Of a DNA stretch of 64,000 nt, positions 38,248 to 52,252 are shown in pieces. Position 1 is the first letter of the stretch; every line of letters starts with the position of its first letter. Both the position numbers and the translations under genes were made by a program. This stretch comes from Nomia melanderi. Taxonomy: Eukaryota; Arthropoda; Insecta; Hymenoptera; Halictidae. The notes under the pieces were generated by a model. It did no database searches. It was not told the DNA's origin and saw only the letters and a program-made list of their open reading frames with translations. Location of the stretch: the NCBI RefSeq assembly GCF_051020985.1, contig NW_027475141.1, positions 558,001 through 622,000 on the forward strand, in the 5' to 3' direction.

Positions 38248-41200
38248 TTATTGCGCTATCTGTAATAGCACCCGAGATTTCACCAGATATATATTGGATT
38301 TTTCCCTGACCCTGAGTGTCCGGCCCCATGAGACGGTGGTTTTCTCGGCCCCTGGTGGTGTGAGGTCGTTCCCGCTGCACAGATGCATGCGCTAGGGCCT
38401 CCGGCAGATAATTCACTTTGGTTTATTGCGCTATCTCTAATAGCACCCGAGATATCACCAGATATATGCTGGATTTTTACATGACTTTGGGCGACGGATA
38501 CCGAAAATCTGTAGTTTTATCGGCCCCTGGTGGTCCGATGTCGTTCCTGCTGCACTGATTCATGCGCAAGGGCATCCTACGGACAATGCACTTTGATTTA
38601 TTGCGCTATCTCTAATAGCACCCGAGATATCACCAGATATATGCTGGATTTTTACATGACCATGAGTGTCCGGCCCCATGTGTCGGTGGTTTTCTCGTCC
38701 CCTGTTGGTCAGAGATCGTTCCCGCTGAACAGATTCATGCGCCAGGGCCTCCTACAGACAATGCACTTTGTTTTATTGCGCTATCTGTAATATCACCCGA
38801 GATATCACCAGATATATGCTGGATTTTTACATGACCCTGAGTGTCCGGCCCCATGTGTCGGTGGTTTTCTCGGCCCCTGTTGGTCAGAGGTCGTTCCCGC
38901 TGCACAGATTGATGCGCCAGGGCCTCCTACAGACAAAGCACTTTGATTTATCGCGCTATCTCTAATAGCACCCGAGATATCACCATATATGTATTGGATT
39001 TTCCCCTGACCCTGAGTGTCCGGCCCCATGAGACTGTGGTTTTCTCGGCCTCAGGTGGTCCGAGGTCGTTCCCGCTGCACAAATTCATGCGCCAGGGCCA
39101 CCTACAGACAATGCACTTTGATTTATTGCGCTATCTGTAATAGCACCCGAGATATCACCAGATATATATTGGATTTTTCCCTGACACTGGGTGTCCGGCC
39201 CCATGAGACGGTGGTTGTCTCGACCCATGGTGGTCCGAGCTCGTTCCCGCTGGCCAGATTCATGCGCCAGGGCCTCCTACAGACAATGCACTTTGATTTA
39301 TTGCGCTATCTGTAATAGCACCCGAGATATCACTAGATATATATTGGATTTTCCCCTGACCCTGCGTGTCCGGCCCCATGAGACTGTGGTTTTCTCGGCC
39401 CCAGGTGGTCCGAGGTCGTTCCCGCTGCACAAATTCATGCGCCAGGGCCACCTACAGACAATGCACTTTGATTTATTGCGCTATCTGTAATAACACCCGA
39501 GATATGACCAAATACATACTGGATTTTCCCCTGACCCTGAGTGTCCGGCCCCATGAGACGGTGGTTCTCTCGGCCCCTGGTGGTCCGAGCTCGTTCCCGC
39601 TGGCCAGATTCATGCGCCAGGGCCTCCTACAGACAATGCACTTTGATTTATTGCGCTACCTGTAATAGCACCCGAGATATCACCAGATATATATTGGATT
39701 TTCCCATGACCCTGAGTGTCCGGCCCCATGAGACTGTGGTTTTCTCGGCCCCTGGTGGTCCGAGGTCGTACCCGCTGCACAGATTCATGCGCTAGGGCCT
39801 CCTACAGACAATGCACGTTGATTTAATGCGCTATCTGTAATAGCACCCGAGATATCACCAGATATATATTGGATTTTTCCCTGACACTGGGTGTCCGGCC
39901 CCATGAGACGGTGGTTGTCTCGACCCATGGTGGTCCGAGCTCGTTCCCGCTGGCCAGATTCATGCGCCAGGGCCTCCTACAGACAATGCACTTTGATTTA
40001 TTGCGCTATCTGTAATAGCACCCGAGATATCACCAGATATACATTGGATTTCCCCTGACCATCAGTGTCCGGCCCCATGTGACGGTGGTCGTCTCGGCCC
40101 CTGGTGGTCCGAGGTCGTTCCCGCTACCCAGATTCATGCGCGAGGGCCTCCTACAGACAATGCACTTTGATTTATTGCGCTATCTGTAATAGCACCCGAG
40201 ATATCACCAGATATATATTGGATTTTTCCCTGACCCTGAGTTTCCGGCCCCATGAGACGGTGGTTGTCTCGGCCCCTGGTGGTCCGAGGTCGTTCCCGCT
40301 GCACAGATTCATGCGCCAGGGCCTCCTGCAGATAATTCACTTTGGTTTATTGCGCTATCTCTAATAGCACCCGAGATATCACCAGATATATATTGGATTT
40401 TCCCCTGACCCAGAGTGTCCGGCCCCATGTGACGGTGGTTTTCTCGGCCCCTGGCGGTCCGACGTCGTTCCCGCTGCACAGATTCATGTGCCAGGGCCTT
40501 CTACAGACAATGCACTTTGATTTATTGCGCTATCTGTAATAGCACCCGAGATATCACCAGGTATATATTGGATTTTTCCCTGACCCTGAATGCCCGGCCC
40601 CATGAGACGGTGGTTTTCTCGGCGCCTGGTGGTCCGAGGTCGTTCCCGCTGCCCAGATTCATGCGCCAGAGCCTCCTACAGACAATGCACTTTGATTTAT
40701 TGCGCTATCTGTAATAGCACCCGAGACATCACCAGATATATATTGGATTTTCCCCTGACCCAGAGTGTCCGGCCCCGTGAGACGGTGGTTTTCTCGGCCC
40801 CTGGTGGTCCGAGGTCGTTCCCGCTGCCCAGATTCATGCGCCAGGGCCTCCTACAGACAATGCACTTTGATTTATTGCGCTATCTGTAATAGCACCCTAG
40901 ATATCACCAGAAATATATTGGAGTCTTCCCTGACCCTGAGTGTCCGACCCCATGAGACGGTGGTTTTCTCGGCCCCTGGTGGTCCGAGGTCGTTCCCGCT
41001 GTACAGATTCATGCGCCAGGGCCTCCTACAGAAAATGCACTTTGATTTATTGCGCTATCTCTAATAGCACCCGAGATATCACCAGATATATATTGGATTT
41101 ATCCCTGACCCTGAGTGTCCGGCCCCATGAGACGGTGGTTTTCTCGGCCCCTGGTGGTCCGAGGTTGTTCCCGCTGCACAGATTCATGCACCAGGGCCTC

Positions 41201-44200
41201 CTGCAGATAATTCACTTTGGTTTACGGCGCTATATCTAATAGCACCCGAGATATCACCAGATATATATTGAATTTTCCCCTGACCCTGAGTATCCGACCC
41301 CATGAGACGGTGGTTTTCTCGGCCCCTGGTGGTCCGAGGACGTTGCCGCTGCACAGATTCATGCGCCAGGGACTCCTACAGACAATGCACTTTCATTTAT
41401 TGCGCTGTCTGTAACAGCACTCGAGATATCAGCAGATATATATTTGATTTTTCCCTGACCCTGAGTGTCCGGCCCCATGAGACGGTGGTTTTCGCGGCCC
41501 CTGGTCGACCGAGGTCGTTCCCGCTGCACAGATGCATGCGCCAGGGCCTCCTGCAGATAATTCTCTTTGGTTTATTGCGCTATCTGTAATAGCACCCGAG
41601 ATATCACCAGATATATATTGGATTTTTCCCTGACCCTGAGTGTCCGGCCCCACGAGACGGTGGTTTTCTCGGCCCCTGGTGGTCCGAGGTCGTTCCCGCT
41701 GCACAGATTCATGCGCCAGGGCCTCCTGCAGATAATTCACTTTGGTTTATTGCGCTATCTCCAATAGCACCCGAGATATCACCAGATATATATTGGATTT
41801 TTCCCTGACCCTGAGTGCCCGGCCCCATGAGACGGTGGTTTTCTCGGCCCCTGGTGGTCCGAGGTCGTTCCCGCTGCACAGATTCATGCGCCAGGGCCTC
41901 CTACAGACAATGAACTTTGATTTATTGCGCTATCTGTAATAGCACCCGAGATATCACCAGATATATATTGGATTTTTCCCTGACCCTGAGTGTCCGGCCC
42001 CATGAGACGGTGGTTTTCTCGGCCCCTGCTGGTTCGAGGTCGTTCCCGCTGCACAGATTCATGCGCCAGGGCCTCCTGCAGATAATTCACCTTGACTTGT
42101 TGCGCTATCTCTAATAGAACCCGAGATATCACCAGATATAAATTGGATTTTCCCCTGACCCTGAGTGTCCGGCCCCATGAGACTGTGGTTTTTTCGGCCC
42201 CTGGTGGTCCGAGGTTGTTCCCGCTGCGCAGATTCATGCGCCAGGGCCTCCTGCAGATAATTCACCTTCGCTTATTGCGCTATCTCTAATAGCACCCGAG
42301 ATATCACCAGATATATATTGGATTTTGCCCTGACCCTGAGTGTCCGGCCCCATGGGACGTTGTTTTTCTCGGCCCCTGGTGGTCCGAGGTCGTTCCCGCT
42401 GCACAGATTTATGCGCAGGGGCCTCCTACGGACAATGCACTTTGATTTATTGCGCTATCTGTAATAGCACCCGAGATATCTCCAGATATATATTGGATTT
42501 TCTCCTGACCCTGAGTGTCCGGCCCCATGAGACTGTGGTTTTCTCGGCCCCTGGTGGTCCGAGGTCGTTCCCGCTGCCTAGATTCATGCGCCAGGGCCTA
42601 CTACAGACAATGCACTTTGTTTTATTGGGCTATCTGTAATAGCACCCGAGATATTACCAGATATATATTGGATTTTTCCCTGACCCTGAGTGACCGGCCC
42701 CATGAGACGGTGGTTTTCTCGGCCCCTGGTGGTCCGAGGTCGTTCCCGCTGCACAGATTCATGCGCCAGGATCTCCTACCGGCAATGCACTTTGATTTAT
42801 TGGGCTATCTGTAATAGCACCCGAGATATCACCAGATATATATTGGATTTTTCCCTGACCCTGAGTGTCCGGCCCCATGAGACGGTGGTTTTCTCGGCCC
42901 CTGGTGGTCCGAGGTCGTTCCCGCTGCCCAGATTTATGCGCAGGGGCCTCCTACGGACAATGCACTTTGATTTATTGCGCTATCTCTAATAGCACCCGAG
43001 ATATCACCAGATATATATTGGATTTTTCCCTGACCCTGAGTGTCCGGCCCCATGAGACGGTGGTTTTCTCGGCCCCTGGTGGTACGAGGTCGTTCCCGCT
43101 GCCCAGATTTATGCGCAGGGGCCTCCTACGGACAATGCACTTTGATTTATTGCGCTATCTGTAATAGCACCCGAGATATCACCAGATATATATTGGATTT
43201 TTCCCTGACCCTGAGTGTCCGGCCCAATGAGACGGTGGTTTCCTCGGCCCCTGGTGGTTCGAGGTCGTTCCCGCTGCACAGATTCATGCGCTAGGGCCTC
43301 CTGCAGATAATTCACCTTGGCTTATTGCGCTATCTCTAATAGAACCCGAGATATCACCAGATATAAATTGGATTTTCCCCTGACCCTGAGTGTCCGGCCC
43401 CATGAGACTGTGGTTTTCTCGGCCCCTGGTGGTCCGAGGTCGTTCCCGCTTCACAGATGCATGCGACAGGGCCTCCTGCAGATAATTCACTTTGGTTTAT
43501 TGCGCTATCTCTAATAGCACCCGAGATATCACCAGATATATATTGGATTTTCCCCTGACCCTGAGTGTCCGGCCTCATGAGACGGTGGTTTCCACGGCCC
43601 CTGGTGGTCCGAGGTCGTTCCCGCTGCCCAGATTCATGCGCCAGGGCCTCCTACAGACAATGCACATTGGTTTATTGCGGTATCTGTAATAGGACCCGAG
43701 AAATCACCAGATATATATCGGATTTTTCCCCGACCCACAGTGTTCAGCCCCATGAGACGGTGGTTCTCTCGGCCCCTGGTGGTCCGAGGTCGTTCCCGCT
43801 GCACAGATTCATTCGCCAGTGCCGCCTACAGACAATGCACATTGATTTATCGCGCTATCTCTAACAGCACCCGACATATCACCAGATATATATTTTATTT
43901 TTCCTGACCCTGACAGTCCGGCCCCATGAGACGGTAGTTTTCACGGCCCCTGATGGTCCGAGGTCCTTCCGTCTGCAAAGATTCATGCGCCAGGGCCTCC
44001 AGCAGATAATTCACTTTGATTTATTGCGCTATCTCTAATAGCTCCCGAGATATCACCAGATATATATTGGATTTTCCCTGACCCTGAGTGTCCGGCCCAA
44101 TGAGACGGTGGTTTTCTCGGCCCCTGGTGGTCCGAGGTCGTTCCCGCTGCCCAGATTCATGCGACAGGGCCTCCTACAGACAATGCACTTTGATTTCTTG

Positions 44201-47200
44201 CGCTATCTGTAATAGCACCCGAGATATAACCAGATATATGCTGGATTTTTACATGACCTTGTGTGACGGATTCCGAATATCTGAAATTTTCTCGGTCCCT
44301 GGTGGTCCGAGCTCGTTCCCGCTGCACAGGTGTATGCGCCAGGGCCTCCTGCAGATAATTCTCTTTGGTTTATTACGCTATCTCTAATAGCACCCGGGAT
44401 ATCACCAGATATATATTGGATTTTCCCTGACCCTGAGTGTCCGGCCCAATGAGACGGTGGTTTTCTCGGCCCCTGGTGGTCCGAGGTCGTTCCCGCTGCC
44501 CAGATTCATGCGACAGGGCCTCCTACAGACAATGCACTTTGATTTATTGCGCTATCTGTAATGGCATCCGAGATATCACCAGATATATATTGGATTTTTC
44601 CCTGACCCTGAGTGTCCGGCCCCATGAGACGGTGGTTTTCTCGGCCCCTGCTGGTCCGAGGTGGTTCCCGCTGCACAGATCCATGCGCCGGGGCCTCCTG
44701 CAGATAATTCACTTTGGTTTATTGCGGTATCTGTAATAGAACCCGAGAAATCACCCGATATATAACGGATTTTTCCCCGACCCTCAGTGTTCAGCCCCAT
44801 GAGACGGTGGTTCTCTCGGCCCCTGGTGGTCCGAGGTCGTTCCCGCTGCACACATTCATGCGCCAGGGCCTCCTACAGACAATGCACTTTGGTTTACTGC
44901 GCGATCTGTAATAGCACCCGAGATGTGACCAGATATATGCTGGATTTTTACATGACCTTGGGTGACGGATTCCGAATATCTGTAATTTTCTCGGCCCCTG
45001 GAGGTCCGAGGTCCTTCTGTCTGCAAAGATTCATGCGCCAGGGCCTCCAGCAGATAATTCACTTTGATTTATTGCGCTATCTCTAATAGCTCCCGAGATA
45101 TCACCAGATGTATATTGGATTTTTCCCCAACCGTGAGTGCCCGGCCCCATGAGACGGTGGTTTTCGCGGCCCCTGGTGGACCGAGGTCGTTCCCGCTGCA
45201 CAGATTCATGCGCCAGGGCCTCCTGCAGACAATGCACTTTGATTTATTGCGCTATCTGTAATAGCACCCGAGATATCTCCAGATATATATTGGATTTTTC
45301 CCCGACCGTGAGTGTCCGGCCCCATGAGACGGTGGTTTTCTCGGCCCCTGGTGGTCCGAGGTCGTTCCCGCTGCACAGATTCATGCGCCAGGGCCTCCTG
45401 CAGATAATTCACTTTGGGTTATTGCGCTATCTCTAATAGCACCCGAGATATCACCAGATACATATTGGATTTTCCCCTGACCCTGTGTGTCCGGCCCCAT
45501 GAGACGGTGGTTTTCTCGGCCCCTGGTGGTCCTAGGTCGTTCCCGCTGCACAGATTCATGCGCCAGGGCCACCTACAGATAATGCACTTTGATTTATTGT
45601 GCTATCTCTAATAGCACCCGAGATATCACCAGATATATACTGGATTTTTCCCTGACCCTGAGTGTCCGGCACCATGTGTCGGTGGTTTTCTCGGCCCCTG
45701 GTGGTCCGAGGTCGATCTCGTTGCACAGATTCATGCGCTAGGGCCTCCTGCAGACAATTCACTTTGATATATCGCTCTATCTCTAATAGCACCCGAGATA
45801 TCATCAGGTACATCCTGGATTTTTACATGAACTTGGGTGTCCGGCACCATGTGTCGGTGGTTTTCTCGGCCCCTGGTGGTCTAAGGTCGTTCCCGCTGCA
45901 CAGATTCATGCGCCAGGGCCTCCTACAGATAATGCACTTTGATTTATTGTGCTATCTGTAATAGCACCCGAGATATCACCAGATATATATTGGATTTTTC
46001 ACCGACCCTGAGTGTCCGGCCCCATGAGACGGTGGTTTTCTCAGCTCCTGGTGGTCCGAGGTCGTTCCCGCTGCACAGATGCACGCGCCAGGGCCTCCTG
46101 CAGATAATTCACTTTGATTTATCGCGCTATCTCTAATAGCACCCGAGATATCACCAGATATATATTGGATTTTAGCCTGACCCTTAGTATCCGGCCCCAT
46201 GAGTCGGTGGTTTTCGCGGCCCCTGGTGGTCCGAGGTCGTTCCCGCTGCACAGATTCATTCGCCTGGGCCTCCTGCAGACAATACACCATGGTTTATTGC
46301 GCTATCTCTAATAGCACCCGAGATATCACCAGATATATATTGGATTTTTCCCTGACCCTGAGTGCCCGGCCCCATGTGTCGGTGATTTTCTCGGACAATG
46401 GTGATCCGAGGTAGATACCGCTGCACAGATTCATGCGCCAGGGCCTCCTGCAGACAATGCACTTTGATTTATTGCGCTATCTCTAATAGCACCCGAGATA
46501 TAACCAGATATATACTGAATTTTTCCCTGACCCTGAGTGTCCGGCCCCATAAGACGGTGGTTTTCTCGGCCCCTGGTGGTCCGAGGTCGTTCCCTTCTGC
46601 ACAGATTCATGCGCCAGGGCCTCCTGCAGATAATTCACTTTGATTTATGGCGCTATCTGTAATAGAACCCGAGATATCACCAGATATATATTGGATTTTT
46701 CCCTGACCCTGAGTGCCCGGCACCATGTGTCGGTGGTTTTCTCGGCCCCTGGTGTTCCGAGGTCGATCTCGCTGCACAGGTTCATGCGCTAGGGCCTCCT
46801 GCAGACAATTCACTTTGATATATCGCTCTATCTCTAATAGCACCCGAGATATCATCAGATACATCCTGGATTTTTACATGACCTTGGGTCTCCGGCACCA
46901 TGTGTCGGTGGTTTTCTCGGCCCCTGGTGGTCTACGGTCGTTCCCGCTGCACAGATTCATGCGCCAGGGCCTCCTACAGACAATGCACTTTGGTTTATTG
47001 CGCGATCTGTAATAGCACCCGAGATGTCACCAGATATATATCGGATTTTTCCCCGACCCTCAGTGTTCAGCCCCATGAGACGGTGGTTCTCTCGGCCCCT
47101 GGTGGTCCGAGGTCGTTCCCGCTGCACAGATTCATGCGCCAGGGCCTCCTACAGACAATGCACTTTGGTTTATTGCGCGATCTGTAATAGCACCCGAGAT

Positions 47201-47712
47201 GTCACCAGATATATGCTGGATTTTTACATGACTTTGGGTGACGGATACCGAAAATCTGTAAGTTTCTCGGCCCCTGGAGTGCCGAGGTCGTTGCTGCTGC
47301 ACAGATTCATTCGCCAGTGCCGCCTACAGACAATGCACATTGATTTATCGCGCTATCTCTAACAGCACCCGACATATCACCAGATATATATTTTATTTTT
47401 CCCTGACCCTGACAGTCCGGCCCCATGAGACGGTGATTTTCTCGGCCCCTGGTGGTCCGAGGTCGTTCCCGCTGCACAGCTTCATGAGGCAGGGCTTCCT
47501 GCAGATAATTCACTTTCGTTTACTGCGCTATCTCTCATAGCACCCGAGATATCACCAGATATATATTTGATTTTTCCCTGACCCTGAGTGTCCGGCCCCA
47601 TGAGACGGTGGTTTTCTCGTCCCCTGGTGGTCCGAGGTCGTTCCCGCTTCACAGATGCATGCGACAGGGCCTCCTGCAGATAATTCACTTTGGTTTATGG
47701 CGCTATCTCTAA
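38248..47712 (+). repeat. Higher-order repeat copy 2
   Basis: The most complete copy, about 54 monomers. It opens with the ten-monomer block 38,248-39,997, followed by a monomer at about 40,019-40,192 (GACCATCAGTGTCC, GGTCGTCTCGG) with no partner in copies 1 or 3. The rest matches copy 1, except for two extra monomers at about 42,690-43,039 that copy 3 also has. The end is set where TAATAGTACC at 47,708 departs from copy 1 and starts to match 50,683 onward. Confidence 0.9.
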
Positions 47713-47829
47713 TAGTACCCGAGATATCACCAGATATATATTGGATTTTTCCCTGACCCTGAGTGTCCGGCCAAATGAGACTGTGGTTTTCTCGGCCCCT
47801 GGTGGTCCGAGGTCGTTCCCGCTGCACAG
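47713..47829 (+). repeat. Short segment shared with 50,688-50,804
   Basis: The unit headed TAATAGTACC, with GTCCGGCCAAATGAGACTG, recurs at an offset of 2,975 bases (17 monomers). It lies between the end of higher-order copy 2 and the tail segment. Confidence 0.7.
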
Positions 47830-49923
47830 ATTCATGCGCCAGGGCCTCCAGCAGATAATTCACTTTGATTTATTGCGCTATCTCTAATAGCTCCCGAGAT
47901 GTCACCAGATGTATATTGGATTTTTCCCCAACCGTGAGTGTCCGGCCCCATGAGACGGTGGTTTTCGCGGCCCCTGGTGGACCGAGGTCGTTCCCGCTGC
48001 ACAGATTCATGCGCCAGGGCCTCCTGCAGACAATGCACTTTGATTTATTGCGCTATCTGTAATAGCACCCGAGATATCTCCAGATATATATTGGATTTTT
48101 CCCCGACCGTGAGTGTCAGGCCCCATGAGACGGCGGTTTTCTCGGCCCCTGATGGTCCGAGGTCGTTCCCGCTGCACAGATTCATGCGCCAGGGCCTCCA
48201 ACAGACAATGCACTTTGGTTTATTGCGCTATCTCTAATAGCACCCGAGATGTGACCAGATATATGCTGGATTTTTACATGACCTTGGGTGACGGATTCCG
48301 AATATCTGAAATTTTCTCGGTCCCTGGTGGTCCGAGGTCGTTCCCGCTGCACAGGTGTATGCGCCAGGGCCTCCTGCAGATAATTCAGGTTGGTTTATTG
48401 CGCTATCTGTAATAGCACCCGAGATATCACCGGATATATATTGGATTCTCCCCTGACCCTGAGTGTCCGGCCCCATGAGGCGGTGGTTTTCTCGGCCCCT
48501 GGTGGTCCGAGGTCGTTCCGGCAGCCCAGGTTAATGCGCCAGGACCTCCTACAGACAATGCACATTGATTTATGGCGCTATATCTAATAGCACCCGAGAT
48601 ATCACCGGATATATATTAGATTTTCCCCTGACCCTGAGTGTCTGGCCCCATGAGACGGTGGTTTTCTCGGCCCCTGGTGGTCCAAGGTCGTTCCCGCTGC
48701 CCAGATTCATGCACCAGGGCCTCCTACAGAAAATGCACTTTGAATTATTGCACTATCTGTAATAGCACCCGAGAAAGCTCCATATATATGCTGGATTTTT
48801 ACATGACTTTGGGTGACGGATACCGAAAATCTGTAATTTTCTCGGCCCCTGGTGGTCCGAGGTCCGTCCGTCTGCACACATTCATCCGCCAGGGCCTCCA
48901 GCAGATAATTCACTTTGATTTATTGCACTATCTGTAACAGCACCCGAGATATCACCATATATATATTGGATTTTCCCCTGACCCTGAGTGTCCGGCCCCA
49001 TGAGACGGTGGTTTTCTCAACCCCTGGGGGTCCGAGGTCGTTCCCGCTGCACAGATTCATGCGCCAGGGCCACCTGCAGATAATTCACTTTGATTTATTG
49101 CGCTATCTGTAATAGCACCCGAGATATCACCAGATATATATTGGATTTTTCCTTGACCCTGACAGTCCTGCCACATGTGTCGATGGTTTTCTCGGTCTCT
49201 CGTGGTCCGAGGTCGATCCCGCTGCACCGATTCATGCGCCAGGCCCCCCTGCAGATAATTAACTTTGATTTATTGCGCTATCTCTAATTGCACCCGAGAC
49301 ATCACCAGATATATATTGGATTTTTCCCTGAACCCGAGTGTCCGGCCCCATGAGACGGTAGTTTTCTCGGCCCCTGGTGGTCCGAGGTCGTTCCCGCTGC
49401 ACAGATTCATGCGCCAGAGTCTCCTACAGACAATGCACTTTGATTTCTTGCGCTATCTGTAATAGCACCCGAGATATCACTAGATATATATTTTATTTTC
49501 CCCTGACACTGAGTGTCGGGCCCCATGTGACGGTGGTTTTCTCGGCCCCTGGTGGTCCGAGGTCGTTCCCGCTGCACCGATTCATGCGCCAGTGCCTGCT
49601 GCAGATAATTCACGTTGGATTATTGCGCTATCTCTAATAGCACCCGAGATATCACCAGATGTATATTGGATTTTTCCTTGACCCTGACAGTCCCGCCACA
49701 TGTGTCGATGGTTTTCTCGGTCCCTCGTGGTCCGAGGTCGATCCCGCTGCACAGATTCATGCGCCAGGCCCCCCTGCAGATAACTAACTTTGATTTATTG
49801 CGCTATCTCTAATAGCACCCGAGATGTCACCAGATATATATTGGATTTTTCTTTGACCCTGAGTGTCCGGCCCCATGAGACGGTAGTTTTCTCGGCCCCT
49901 GGTGGTCCGAGGTCGTTCCCGCA
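47830..49923 (+). repeat. Tail segment, ~2.1 kb, copy at 61,652-63,745
   Basis: About twelve monomers match 61,652-63,745 at an offset of 13,822 bases (79 monomers less 3). Shared markers include the CTCCCGAGATGTCACCAG head, GTGAGTGTCAGGCCCC, GGATTCCGAATATCTGAAAT (type B), CGGCAGCCCAGGTTAATG, TCTCAACCCCTGGGGG, and two CCTTGACCCTGACAGTCC units with CCACATGTGTCGATGG. The match ends near 49,918, where GTTCCCGCAGCACAGTTTC here faces GTTCCCGCTGCACAGATTC. Confidence 0.88.
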
Positions 49924-52252
49924 GCACAGTTTCATGCGCGAGGGCCTCCTACAGACAATGCACTTTGATTTATTGGGCTATCTGTAATAGCACCCGAGAT
50001 ATCACCAGATATATATTGGATTTTTCCTTGACCCTGAGTGTCCGACCCCATGAGACGGTGGTTTTCTCGGCCCCTGGTTGTCCGAGGTCGTTCCCGCAGC
50101 ACAGATTCATGCGCGAGGGCCTCCTACAGACAATGCACTTTGATTTATTGCGCAATCTGTAAGAGCACGAGAGATATCACCAGATATATATTGAATTTTC
50201 CCCGACCCTGAGGGTCCGGCCCCAAGTGTCGGTGGTTTTCTCGGCCCCTGGTGGTCCGAGGTCGTTCCCGCTGCACAGATTCATGCGCCAGGGCTTCCTG
50301 CAGACAATGCACTTTGGTTTATTGCGCTATCTCTAATAGCACCCGAGATATCACCAGATATATATTGGATTTTTCCCTGACCCTGAGTGTCCGGCCCCAT
50401 GAGACGGTGGTTTTCTTGGAACCTGGTGGTCCGAGGTCACTCCCGCTGCACAGATGCATGCGCCAGGGCCTCGTGCAGATAATTCCCTTTGATTTATTGC
50501 GCTATCTCTAATAGCACCCGAGATATCACCAGATATATATTGGATTTTCCCCTGACCCTGAGTGTCCGGCCCCGTGAGACGGTGGTTTTCTCGGCCCCTG
50601 GAGGTCCGACGTCGTTCCCGCTGCCCAGATGCTTGCGCCAGGGCCTCGTGCAGATAATTCACTTTGGTTTATTTTGCTATCTCTAATAGTACCCGAGATA
50701 TCACCAGATATATATTGGATTTTTCCCTGACCCTGAGTGTCCGGCCAAATGAGACTGTGGTTTTCTCGGCCCCTGGTGGTCCGAGGTCGTTCCCGCTGCA
50801 CAGATTCATGCGCCAGGGCCTCCTGCAGATAATTCACTTTCGTTTATTGCACTATCTCTATTAGCATCCGAGATATCACCAGATTTATATTGGATTTTCC
50901 CCTGACCCTGAGTGTCCGGCCCCATGAGACTGTGGTTTTCTCGGCCCCTGGTGGTCCGAGGTCGTTCCCGCTACCCAGATTCATGCGCCAGGGCCTCCTA
51001 CAGACAATGCACTTTGATTTATTGCGCTATCTGTAATAGCACCCGAGATATCACCAGATATATATTGGATTTTTCCCTGACCCTGAGTGTCCGGCCCCAT
51101 GAGACTGTGGTTTTCTCGGCCCCTGGTGGTCCGAGGTCGTTCCCGCTACCCAGATTCATGCGCCAGGGCCTCCTACAGACAATGCACTTTGATTTATTGC
51201 GCTATCTGTAATAGCACCCGAGATATCACCAGATATATATTGGATTTTTCCCTGACCCTGAGTTTCCGGCCCCATGAGACGGTGGTGTTCTCGGCCCCTG
51301 GTGGTACGAGTTCGTTCCCGCTGCACAGATTCATGCACCAGGGCCTCCTGCAGATAATTCACTTTGATTTATTGGGCTATCTCCAATAGCATCCGAGATA
51401 TCACAAGGTATATATTGGATTTTTCCCTGACCCTGAGTTTCCGGCCCCATGAGACGGTGGTTTTCTCGGCACCTGGTGGTCCGAGGCCGGACCCGCTGCA
51501 CAGATTCATGCGCCAGGGCGTTCTGCACATAATGCACTTTGATTTATTGCGCTATCTGTAATAGCACCCGAGATATCACCAGATATATATTGGATTTTCT
51601 CCTGACTCTGAGTGTCCGGCCCCGTGAGACAGTGGTTTTCTCGGCCCCTGGTTGTCCGAGGTCGATCCCGCTGCACAGGTTCATGCGCCAGGGCCTCCTG
51701 CAGATAATTCACTTTGGTTTATTGCGCTATCTCTAATAGCACCCGAGGAATCACCAGATATATATTGGATTTTTCCCTGACCCTGAGTGTCCGGCCCCAT
51801 GAGATGGTGGTTTTCTCGGCCTCTGGTGGTCCGCGGTCGTCCCGCTGCACAGATTCATGCGCCAGGGCCTCCTACAGACAATGTACTTTGATTTATTGCG
51901 CTATCTGTAATAGCACCCGAGATATCACCAGATATATATTGGATTTTTCCCTGACCCTGAGTTTCCGGCCCCATGAGACGGTGGTTGTCTCGGCCCCTGG
52001 TGGTCCGAGGTCGATCCCGCTACCCAGATTCATGCGCCAGGGCCTCCTACAGACAATGCACTTTGATTTATTGCGCTGTCTGTAATAGCACCCGAGATAT
52101 CACCAGATATATATTGGATTTTTCCCTGACCCTGAGTTTCCGGCCCCATGAGACGGTGGTGTTCTCGGCCCCTGGTGGTACGAGGTCGTTCCCGCTGCAC
52201 AGATTCATGCGCCAGGGCCTCCTGCAGATAATTTACTCTGGTTTATTGCGCT
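49924..52252 (+). repeat. Type A satellite between tail segment and copy 3 leader
   Basis: About 13 monomers, no type B unit. Two consecutive units at about 50,860-51,210 are near-identical, with GAGACTGTGG and CGCTACCCAG. A variant with GAGTTTCCGGCCCC recurs in four units from about 51,250 to 52,140 and is the same variant that opens the main part of the higher-order copies at 30,444, 40,231 and 57,559. A 1-base loss (GGTCGTCCCGCTG) lies near 51,838. No gene is seen. Confidence 0.8.
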
